In this document: one piece after another, positions 1 through 5,783 of the stretch
How the letters are laid out: each line of letters begins with the position of its first letter
Numbering within the stretch: position 1 is the stretch's first letter
NCBI GenBank assembly: GCA_035604635.1
Contig: DATNIC010000192.1
Span: forward strand, 1-9,277
Reading direction: 5' to 3'
DNA from: DATNIC01 sp035604635
GTDB taxonomy: Bacteria; Vulcanimicrobiota; Vulcanimicrobiia; Vulcanimicrobiales; Vulcanimicrobiaceae
Length of the DNA stretch: 9,277 nucleotides
Notes under the pieces: model-generated
What the model was told of the DNA's origin: nothing
The model's input: the letters and a program-made list of their open reading frames with translations, nothing else
Databases searched by the model: none
Translations under genes and position numbers: made by a program

Positions 1-600
1 CGCATCCATGAGCTGGAAGATCGGATCGGCATCCGGATCGCCGCGCTTTCCGCTGGAATTGAGGGCCTTGAGCGCGGAGCCTTTGATGACCGGGACGTCG
101 TCGCCCGGGAATTGATAGCTCGTGAGCAGCTCGCGGACTTCCAATTCGACGAGCTCGAGCAACTCCGCGTCGTCGACCATGTCGACTTTGTTGAGGAACA
201 CGACGATGAAGGGGACGCCGACCTGACGCATGAGTAGAATGTGCTCGCGCGTTTGCGGCATCGGTCCGTCGGCGGCCGACACGACCAGGATGGCGCCGTC
301 CATCTGCGCAGCGCCCGTGATCATGTTCTTAATGTAGTCGGCGTGACCGGGGCAGTCGACATGCGCGTAATGGCGAACCGCCGTCTCGTACTCTTGGTGC
401 GAGATCGCGATCGTGATGCCGCGCTCTTTCTCCTCGGGGGCGTTGTCGATATCGTCAACGGTCTTCTTCACGATGTTCTTGTTCTCGGTGGCGAGACAAT
501 TGATAATCGCCGCCGTGAGCGTCGTCTTACCGTGATCGACGTGGCCCGTCGTCCCGATGTTAACGTGTGGTTTGCTCCGATCGAATTTTGCCTTCGCCAA
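1..600 (-). CDS. tuf: Translation elongation factor EF-Tu, N-terminal 200 residues (partial at left edge)
   Basis: EF-Tu is the GTPase that delivers aminoacyl-tRNA to the ribosomal A site. Translating the minus strand from the TTG at 600-598 gives a start MAKAKFDRSKPHVNIG, the standard EF-Tu N-terminus. It is followed by the P-loop GHVDHGKT (residues 19-26), switch I RGITI (60-64), DCPGH (82-86, with the catalytic His86), NKVD (137-140) and the GSAL guanine-binding loop (174-177). All G-domain motifs are intact. The frame is open to base 1, so domains II and III lie outside the window. No in-frame ATG lies near the start; TTG is supported by homology and by AAAGGA 11 nt upstream. It is the last str-operon gene seen here, 39 nt after fusA. 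A short segment after residue 180 (NSSGKRGDPD) differs from the E. coli protein at the end of the G domain. Confidence 0.96.
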   Translation of the reverse strand, partial: MAKAKFDRSKPHVNIGTTGHVDHGKTTLTAAIINCLATENKNIVKKTVDDIDNAPEEKERGITIAISHQEYETAVRHYAHVDCPGHADYIKNMITGAAQMDGAILVVSAADGPMPQTREHILLMRQVGVPFIVVFLNKVDMVDDAELLELVELEVRELLTSYQFPGDDVPVIKGSALKALNSSGKRGDPDADPIFQLMDA

Positions 601-611
601 TTTAAATCGTG

Positions 612-617
612 TCCTTT
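612..617 (-). promoter_or_regulatory. Ribosome binding site of tuf, supporting a TTG start
   Basis: AAAGGA on the minus strand lies 11 nt before the TTG at 600. It is the only Shine-Dalgarno-like sequence in the 39-nt fusA-tuf gap. The spacing is slightly long. No ATG or GTG alternative gives a correct EF-Tu N-terminus. Confidence 0.6.
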
Positions 618-639
618 TCTACTTCTTTATTCGCTTGAG

Positions 640-2733
640 TTACGCCGCGGGTTTCTTGCCCGAGGCTTTGGCGACGATCTCTTCCTCTATGGACTTCGGC
701 GCCTTTTCGTAATGACTAAACTCCATTGTATATGTCGCGCGGCCTTGCGTCTTGCTGCGCATGTCGGTTGCGTACCCGAACATCTCCGCTAGCGGGACGT
801 GCGCCGTGATCACTCGCGCGCCGCCCGGCGCCTCTTCCATCCCCTGGATCATCCCGCGCCTGCTCTGCAAGTCACCGGTAATCGCGCCCATGAAGTCCTC
901 GGGTACGGTCACTTCGACCTTCATAATAGGCTCGAGGAGGATCGGGCCGGCGGCGCGGTTTGCCTCCTTGAACGCCATCGACCCGGCGATCTTGAACGCC
1001 ATTTCGGATGAGTCGACGTCGTGGTAGCTCCCGTCGTAGAGAACCGCCTTGAAGTCCAGAACCGGATAGCCCGCTAGGACCCCGCTCTGCGAGGCTTCCT
1101 GGATCCCCTGCTGGACCGGCTTGACGTACTCTTTCGGCACAGCGCCGCCGACGATCTCGGACTCGAAAACGTAGCCCGATCCCGGCGGGAGCGGCTCCAG
1201 GCGAATCCAGACGTCGCCGTATTGCCCCTTGCCGCCCGACTGCCGGATGAAACGGCCCTGCTTTTCGACCTTCTTCGTGATCGCTTCTTTATAGGCGACC
1301 TGCGGTTTGCCGACGTTCGCTTCAACTTTGAATTCGCGGCGCAGGCGATCGAGGATGATCTCCAGATGGAGTTCGCCCATCCCGGCGATGATCGTTTGCT
1401 GCGTCTCTTCGTCGGTGTGCATCTTGAAGGTTGGATCTTCTTGCGCGAGCCGCGACAACGCGGTCCCGAGCTTATCCTGATCGCCTTTGGTCTTGGGCTC
1501 GATCGCTTGCGAGATGACCGGCTCGGGGAAGGTGATCGACTCGAGCAAGATCGGCGCCTTCTCGTCGCAGAGGGTGTCGCCGGTCCGCGTGTCCGAGAGG
1601 CCGACCGCGGCCGCAATGTCGCCCGCGCCGATCGCGTCGATGTCCTCGCGGTGATTCGCGTGCATGCGCAAAATGCGGCCGATCCGCTCTTTGCGGCCCG
1701 ACCGTGCGTTCAAAACGTAGCTGCCCTTCTCGAGCGTCCCGGAATAGACGCGGAAATACGTCAAATTGCCGTACGGATCGGTCGCGATCTTGAACGCGAG
1801 CGCGGCGAACGGCTCCTTGTCGTCCGGCTTGCGGACGATTTCCTTCCCGGTCTTGGGATCGAGTCCGGCGATCGCCTTGGCTTCGAGCGGCGACGGCAAG
1901 TAGTCGACGACCGCATCGAGGAGCGGCTGAATGCCCTTGTTCTTGAACGCGGAGCCGCACAGCATCGGAAGGACCGTCCCCTCGATTGTCGCCTTGCGCA
2001 ACGCGCGCTTGAGGACCGGCTCGTCGATCTCTTCCCCCTTGAGGTACTTTTCCGTCAGCTCGTCATCTTGCTCCGCAATCGCCTCGATGAGGTTCCCACG
2101 CCATTTCCGCGCGGTCTCGAGCAAATCGGCCGGGATGTCTTGAAGGTCCATCGCCGAGCCGAGATCGTCGGTGTAAACGACCGCCTTCATCTTAAAGAGA
2201 TCGACGACGCCTTTGAACTGATCTTCCGCGCCGACCGGGATTTGGATCGGCATCGCTCGCGCGCCCAGGCGTTCGCGGATCTTGTAGACCGCGTTGAAGA
2301 AATCGGCGCCCACGCGGTCCATCTTGTTGACGAAAATGATCCGCGGCACTTTGTACTTGTTCGCTTGGCGCCAGACCGTTTCGGACTGCGGCTGCACCGC
2401 GGCGACCGAATCGAAGAGCGCGACCAGGCCGTCGAGGACCCGCAGCGAGCGCTCGACCTCGACCGTGAAGTCCACGTGGCCAGGCGTATCGATAATGTTG
2501 ATACGCGTGTCTTGCCACGTCGTCGCGGTCGCGGCCGAAGTGATCGTGATGCCGCGCTCCTGTTCTTGGACCATCCAGTCCATCGTCGCGGCGCCCTCAT
2601 GCACTTCGCCCAGCTTGTGGGTCCGGCCGGTATAAAACAGAATCCGCTCGGTCGCCGTTGTCTTGCCGGCGTCGATATGGGCGGCGATTCCGATATTACG
2701 TGTCCGCTCGAGCGGAAATTCTCTCGTAGCCAT
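640..2733 (-). CDS. fusA: Translation elongation factor G (EF-G)
   Basis: EF-G is the GTPase that drives tRNA-mRNA translocation on the ribosome and, with RRF, recycles ribosomes. The product is 697 residues, normal for bacterial EF-G. G-domain motifs are AHIDAGKT (18-25), RGITITSA (60-67), DTPGH (82-86) and NKMD (136-139), with a GSA loop after the G-prime insert. Domain II follows (around TDPYGNLTYFRVYSG). Domain III is marked by GMGELHLEI, domain IV by SGGKGQYGDVW and DSSEMAFKIAGSMAF, and domain V by PEDFMGAITGDL and the C-terminal MRSKTQGRA. The start MATREFPLERTRNIGI matches the family; a GAGGG 17 nt upstream is too far to be a good ribosome binding site, so translation may be coupled to rpsG. 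Position between rpsG and tuf identifies it as the housekeeping EF-G1 rather than EF-G2 or a tetracycline-protection protein. Confidence 0.98.
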   Translation of the reverse strand: MATREFPLERTRNIGIAAHIDAGKTTATERILFYTGRTHKLGEVHEGAATMDWMVQEQERGITITSAATATTWQDTRINIIDTPGHVDFTVEVERSLRVLDGLVALFDSVAAVQPQSETVWRQANKYKVPRIIFVNKMDRVGADFFNAVYKIRERLGARAMPIQIPVGAEDQFKGVVDLFKMKAVVYTDDLGSAMDLQDIPADLLETARKWRGNLIEAIAEQDDELTEKYLKGEEIDEPVLKRALRKATIEGTVLPMLCGSAFKNKGIQPLLDAVVDYLPSPLEAKAIAGLDPKTGKEIVRKPDDKEPFAALAFKIATDPYGNLTYFRVYSGTLEKGSYVLNARSGRKERIGRILRMHANHREDIDAIGAGDIAAAVGLSDTRTGDTLCDEKAPILLESITFPEPVISQAIEPKTKGDQDKLGTALSRLAQEDPTFKMHTDEETQQTIIAGMGELHLEIILDRLRREFKVEANVGKPQVAYKEAITKKVEKQGRFIRQSGGKGQYGDVWIRLEPLPPGSGYVFESEIVGGAVPKEYVKPVQQGIQEASQSGVLAGYPVLDFKAVLYDGSYHDVDSSEMAFKIAGSMAFKEANRAAGPILLEPIMKVEVTVPEDFMGAITGDLQSRRGMIQGMEEAPGGARVITAHVPLAEMFGYATDMRSKTQGRATYTMEFSHYEKAPKSIEEEIVAKASGKKPAA

Positions 2734-2757
2734 GGTGATGTATGTGCCGGCCCTCGT

Positions 2758-3228
2758 CTACCAGCGGTAATGCGCGAACGCTTTGTTCGCTTCGGCCATC
2801 TTGTGCGTGTCGTCGCGCTTCTTGACCGTCGCGCCAACGTTGTTGGCGGCGTCCATCAGCTCGTTGGCGAGCTTCTCGGTCATCGACTTGCCCGGACGCG
2901 TGCGCGCAAACGTGATCAGCCAGCGCATTGCCATCGCCTGACGGCGGTCCGGACGGACCTCCATCGGAACCTGGTAGGTCGCGCCACCGACGCGCCGGGG
3001 ACGGACCTCGATCAGCGGCATCGCATTGCCGAGTGCTTGCGTGAAGACGTCCATCGGATCGCGACCGGTCTTCTCGCTGATCATGTTGAGGGCGTCATAA
3101 GTGATCCGCTCGGCAAGCGACTTCTTCCCGCAGAGCATCACCTTATTAATGAAGCGCGCGAGCACTTTCGAGTTGAACTTCGGATCGGGGAGGATCGCCC
3201 GTTTGGGTACGGGGCCTTTGCGCGGCAT
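2758..3228 (-). CDS. rpsG: 30S ribosomal protein S7
   Basis: S7 nucleates assembly of the 30S head by binding the 3' domain of 16S rRNA and lines the E site. The product is 156 residues, the usual bacterial length. It begins MPRKGPVPKR and contains the universal S7 signature RVGGATYQVPMEVRP in its middle and KMAEANKAFAHYRW at the C-terminus. The ATG is 6 nt after the rpsL stop, with a weak purine run (AAGAAGTAGG) overlapping the end of rpsL, so translational coupling to rpsL is likely. The rpsL-rpsG gap is far too short to hold the intercistronic stem that S7 binds for autoregulation in E. coli. Confidence 0.98.
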   Translation of the reverse strand: MPRKGPVPKRAILPDPKFNSKVLARFINKVMLCGKKSLAERITYDALNMISEKTGRDPMDVFTQALGNAMPLIEVRPRRVGGATYQVPMEVRPDRRQAMAMRWLITFARTRPGKSMTEKLANELMDAANNVGATVKKRDDTHKMAEANKAFAHYRW

Positions 3229-3234
3229 GCCGGC

Positions 3235-3675
3235 CTACTTCTTGGCGGCGCGCTTGGCACCGTATTTAGAGCGACCCTGCTTGCGGTTTGCGACGCCCGA
3301 GGTGTCGAGCGTCCCGCGAATGATGTGATAGCGGATGCCCGGGAGATCTTTGACACGGCCGCCGCGGATCAGGACGACGCTGTGCTCCTGAAGGTTATGC
3401 CCGATCCCGGGGATGTAGGCGGTCACTTCCTCACCGTTGGTGAGCCGGACGCGTGCGACTTTGCGGAGTGCCGAGTTCGGTTTTTTCGGGGTGATCGTCT
3501 TGACTTGGGTGCAGACGCCCCGGCGAAACGGGTTTCCCCGAACGTCAAAGGTGCGCAGCGGCAGATCGGGGTGCCCCGGCTTGGGCCCCGTCTGCGAGAC
3601 CCGTAGGGCCGGCGCTTTCACCTTTTTTTCGATCTTTTCGCGCCCTTTTCGGACGAGCTGACTGATCGTCGGCAA
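3235..3675 (-). CDS. rpsL: 30S ribosomal protein S12, long-insert form
   Basis: S12 sits at the decoding centre and controls accuracy; it is the classic streptomycin-resistance target. Starting at TTG 3675-3673 gives 146 residues beginning MPTISQLVRKG, the family N-terminus. The upstream GTG at 3708 would add 11 residues with no family counterpart and would place the strong ribosome binding site inside the gene, so it is rejected. Conserved blocks include RRGVCT (51-56), TPKKPNSAL (62-70), GHNLQEHSV (92-100) and RGGRVKDLPG (104-113). Lys64 and Lys109, equivalent to E. coli Lys43 and Lys88, are wild type, suggesting streptomycin sensitivity at this target. Asp110, the usual methylthiolation site, is present. 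Between PAL (22-24) and RRGVCT the protein has about 21 more residues than E. coli S12, and about 7-8 more than the Bacillus form, from remembered family lengths. First gene of the str operon. Confidence 0.97.
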   Translation of the reverse strand: MPTISQLVRKGREKIEKKVKAPALRVSQTGPKPGHPDLPLRTFDVRGNPFRRGVCTQVKTITPKKPNSALRKVARVRLTNGEEVTAYIPGIGHNLQEHSVVLIRGGRVKDLPGIRYHIIRGTLDTSGVANRKQGRSKYGAKRAAKK

Positions 3676-3680
3676 GTAAA

Positions 3681-3686
3681 CTCCTT
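3681..3686 (-). promoter_or_regulatory. Ribosome binding site of rpsL, deciding the TTG start
   Basis: AAGGAG on the minus strand is followed by a 5-nt spacer (TTTAC) and then TTG at 3675. This near-perfect Shine-Dalgarno sequence at optimal spacing, together with the S12 family N-terminus, fixes translation initiation at TTG rather than at the upstream GTG (3708). Confidence 0.85.
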
Positions 3687-3702
3687 GGACACACACAAAT
3701 AT

Positions 3703-3722
3703 GGCCACACCTTCGGTGGGCC
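3703..3722 (-). promoter_or_regulatory. Candidate hairpin in the rpsL mRNA leader
   Basis: Read on the minus strand, GGCC-CACC, a GAA loop, GGTG, one bulged T and GGCC form an 8-bp stem. It lies just downstream of the predicted transcription start and 16 nt before the rpsL Shine-Dalgarno sequence. It has no U-run after it, so it does not look like an intrinsic terminator. It may protect the 5' end or serve as a binding site for a ribosomal protein; the role is inference. Confidence 0.4.
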
Positions 3723-3733
3723 GGAACCTCCGG

Positions 3734-3763
3734 ATTATAGCAGGGAGCCCTCCCGATTATCAA
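3734..3763 (-). promoter_or_regulatory. Sigma-70-type promoter of the str operon
   Basis: On the minus strand, TTGATA (3763-3758, five of six to the -35 consensus) is followed by an 18-bp spacer and a perfect TATAAT (3739-3734). Transcription would start near 3729-3727, leaving a leader of about 50 nt before the rpsL TTG. The spacer contains the inverted repeat GGGAG-CC-CTCCC (3743-3754). A second one, CCGGA-ACC-TCCGG (3721-3733), covers the predicted start site. Either could be an operator, but neither matches a site I recognise. Confidence 0.8.
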
Positions 3764-3788
3764 GGGCCGCCGAAGCAGGGGGTGTTCG

Positions 3789-4724
3789 ATGCAGCGCTCG
3801 CGCGCGCAGTTCCTCAAACTGGCTCTTAGCTCGCTTGCTTTGGGCCTCCCGTCCGCTGCCGGCGCTCAAGGCACACTGCGGGTGGGCGCGACGGCAAACG
3901 ACTCATACGCGGAGCCGTACTACGCCCAAGACCAGGGCTTCTTCCAACAGGCGGGGCTCGGCGTCGATCTCCAGACGTTCTCCAACGGCGCCGGCGTGAC
4001 GACCGCCCTGGCAGCGGGTGCCATCGACATCGGGATCACCAATCCGATTTCGCTCGCAAACGCGGTCGAGCACGGGATCCCGTTCCGCTTCTTCGCCACA
4101 GGCGCGCTCTACAATCGTGAAGAGCTCGCGCTGTGCGTCGCCCCTGATTCGCCGATCAAGACCGCTAAGGACTTGGAGGGCAAGGCCGTCGCAACGACCG
4201 CCATCAAAGACTCGAACTCGCTCCACACGATCGCTTGGATCGACCAAAATGGCGGCGACGCATCAAAAGTGCAGCTCGTCGAGATCCCATTCTCCGCTAT
4301 GGCCGCCGCCGTGAAGCGTGGCACCGTCGCCGCCGCGCCGATCGCCGAGCCTGCTTTGAGCGTTGCGAAGAAGGAGGGTTCGGTCCGTGTCCTCGGCCAC
4401 CCGATGGACGTCTACGGCAAGCGCTTCATGGTCGGCGGATGGTTTTCGCGGCTCGATTGGATCAACGCGAACTTGCCGTTGGTTCGCCGGTACGTCGCGA
4501 CGATCTACGCGACGGCACGTTGGGCCAACACGCATCCCGACGAGAGCGCGACGATCCTTGCGAAGTACGCGAAGATGGATCCGGCGACGGTTCGCACCAT
4601 GAATCGCGCGCCGTACGGCGACTCGTTCTCGCCTGCCCTCTTCCAGCCGTATCTCGACTTGGGCTACAAGTACAAGTATCTCGAGCATCAGCTCAAAGCG
4701 ACGGATCTCTCCACGAAGATCTGA
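3789..4724 (+). CDS. ABC transporter substrate-binding protein, NMT1/SsuA/TauA-like
   Basis: Proteins of this family (NMT1/THI5-like, periplasmic-binding fold type II) capture small molecules such as sulfonates, pyrimidine precursors or aromatic acids outside the membrane and hand them to an ABC permease. The 311-residue product starts with an export signal: a basic n-region MQRSR, SRAQFLK, a hydrophobic stretch LALSSLALGL and a likely AGA cleavage site at about residues 24-26. The mature part begins LRVGATANDSYAEPYYAQDQGFF. A GxGVTTALAAGAIDIG segment (residues 67-82) is the family hallmark, and the second lobe carries KDLEGKAVATT (127-137). The ATG has AGGGGG 6 nt upstream. No cysteine follows the signal, so it is probably not a lipoprotein. 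No permease or ATPase gene is in the window, so the substrate cannot be named. It is divergent from the str operon and followed by an exported FAH-family gene. Confidence 0.88.
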   Translation: MQRSRAQFLKLALSSLALGLPSAAGAQGTLRVGATANDSYAEPYYAQDQGFFQQAGLGVDLQTFSNGAGVTTALAAGAIDIGITNPISLANAVEHGIPFRFFATGALYNREELALCVAPDSPIKTAKDLEGKAVATTAIKDSNSLHTIAWIDQNGGDASKVQLVEIPFSAMAAAVKRGTVAAAPIAEPALSVAKKEGSVRVLGHPMDVYGKRFMVGGWFSRLDWINANLPLVRRYVATIYATARWANTHPDESATILAKYAKMDPATVRTMNRAPYGDSFSPALFQPYLDLGYKYKYLEHQLKATDLSTKI

Positions 4725-4784
4725 AGGCTGAGGGGACGCGAATCGTTAACGCATAAGGACTCAATTATTAGGAGTGTGTAGATT

Positions 4785-5780
4785 ATGAGAGCTTCTCGCA
4801 GTAGCTTCCTTGCCGGTGCCGTCGGTACGGCAGCCCTCGCGCAAACGCCGCTCGCCGTCATGGCGACTCCCGCCGACGTCGCAAAAGCGACGCAGGGCCT
4901 GACGTTCACGATGCTGCGTACCGGCAGCGGTGATCATCTCGCCGTGCGCACGTCGCGCGGACTGGTCGACGTCGTCGTCGCCGCATCGATGATGGGGATC
5001 GCGTCGCCGCCGCGAACCACGGACGACGTCATCGCCGGCCGCGGGAACGTCGCCGCGCTTCCGCAGATCGTCGCGCACGCTCCGGCCGGTGCCATCCGCC
5101 GGGCCGGCTCCGTTGGATTCGCGCCCGTTGTCACCGCCCCGCAGAAGATCGTTTGCGTCGGCCTCAACTACAGAGCGCATATCGTCGAGACGAACGCAAA
5201 ACAGCCGATCGCCCCCGAACTCTTCAACAAATACAACACCGCGTTGAACCGGCACAACGGGACGATTCCCGTCTCGCACATGGACGCTACGCAGTTCGAC
5301 TACGAGTCGGAACTCGTCATCGTCATGGGCAAGACGGCAAGCAATGTCAGCGAGGCCAACGCCCTCAACTACGTCTTCGGCTACGCCGCGGGCAACGATT
5401 TTACGGCCCGAGACCTCCAGACGCGCATCACCCAATGGATGACGGGGAAGACACCGGACCACTTTGCGCCTATAGGTCCCTGGCTGGTCACCGCGGATCA
5501 GATCCCCGATCCTCAGACGCTACAAGTCCAAACTTACGTCAACGACGAGACGACGCCGCGTCAGGATCAGAACACCGGTGAGATGATCTTCTCGTGCGCG
5601 CAGATCATCAGCTATACATCAAAGTACATTACGCTTCAGCCGGGCGACGTCATCTTCAGCGGGACGCCGAGCGGCGTCATCCTTGGGTATCCGAAAGACA
5701 AGCAGGTATGGTTGAAGGCGGGAGACCGCGTCCGCACCTCGATCACCAAGCTGGGGGACTTGCGCTTCACGCTGACCTGA
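4785..5780 (+). CDS. Fumarylacetoacetate hydrolase (FAH) superfamily protein with an N-terminal export signal
   Basis: FAH-superfamily enzymes use Mg2+ or Mn2+ to cleave C-C bonds of, or decarboxylate or hydrate, beta-dicarbonyl acids, often in aromatic catabolism. The catalytic domain runs from about residue 119 to the end. It has the CVGLNYRAH block with His132, the metal triad Glu174 and Glu176 (DYESEL) and Asp205 (GNDFTARDLQ), Lys222, IGPWLVT (230-236), LQPGDVI (284-290) and SGTPSGV (292-298). The domain looks complete. The gene is 331 codons, longer than the usual 280-300 because of an N-terminal region starting MRASRSSFLAGAVG and ending near AVMA, which reads as a Tat- or Sec-type signal. 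AGGAG lies 10 nt before the ATG. It follows the binding-protein gene by 60 nt with no visible terminator. The substrate is not identifiable. Family members are normally cytoplasmic, so export is the odd feature. Confidence 0.88.
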   Translation: MRASRSSFLAGAVGTAALAQTPLAVMATPADVAKATQGLTFTMLRTGSGDHLAVRTSRGLVDVVVAASMMGIASPPRTTDDVIAGRGNVAALPQIVAHAPAGAIRRAGSVGFAPVVTAPQKIVCVGLNYRAHIVETNAKQPIAPELFNKYNTALNRHNGTIPVSHMDATQFDYESELVIVMGKTASNVSEANALNYVFGYAAGNDFTARDLQTRITQWMTGKTPDHFAPIGPWLVTADQIPDPQTLQVQTYVNDETTPRQDQNTGEMIFSCAQIISYTSKYITLQPGDVIFSGTPSGVILGYPKDKQVWLKAGDRVRTSITKLGDLRFTLT

Positions 5781-5783
5781 CGG

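Noticed and set aside
241..792. Plus-strand frame of 183 codons across the tuf-fusA junction
   Set aside because: It overlaps conserved EF-Tu and EF-G coding sequence on the other strand and has no ribosome binding site or recognisable motif.
640..2733. EF-G as a tetracycline-protection or fusidic-acid-related paralogue
   Set aside because: The operon position between rpsG and tuf and the typical domain motifs identify the housekeeping EF-G.
1222..3606. Plus-strand open frame of 794 codons opposite fusA, rpsG and rpsL
   Set aside because: It lies antisense to three unmistakable conserved genes, crosses their boundaries, is rich in Arg/Asp/Leu as expected for the mirror of GC-rich codons, and shows no family motif.
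3235..3708. Longer rpsL from GTG at 3708
   Set aside because: The extra 11 residues have no counterpart in S12, and the strong AAGGAG at 3686-3681 would lie inside the gene; TTG at 3675 is the better start.
3690..3788. Plus-strand promoter for the binding-protein gene
   Set aside because: Possible elements such as TTCGGT (3712-3717) with TTATAG (3735-3740) match the consensus poorly, so no specific site is claimed although a promoter must lie nearby.
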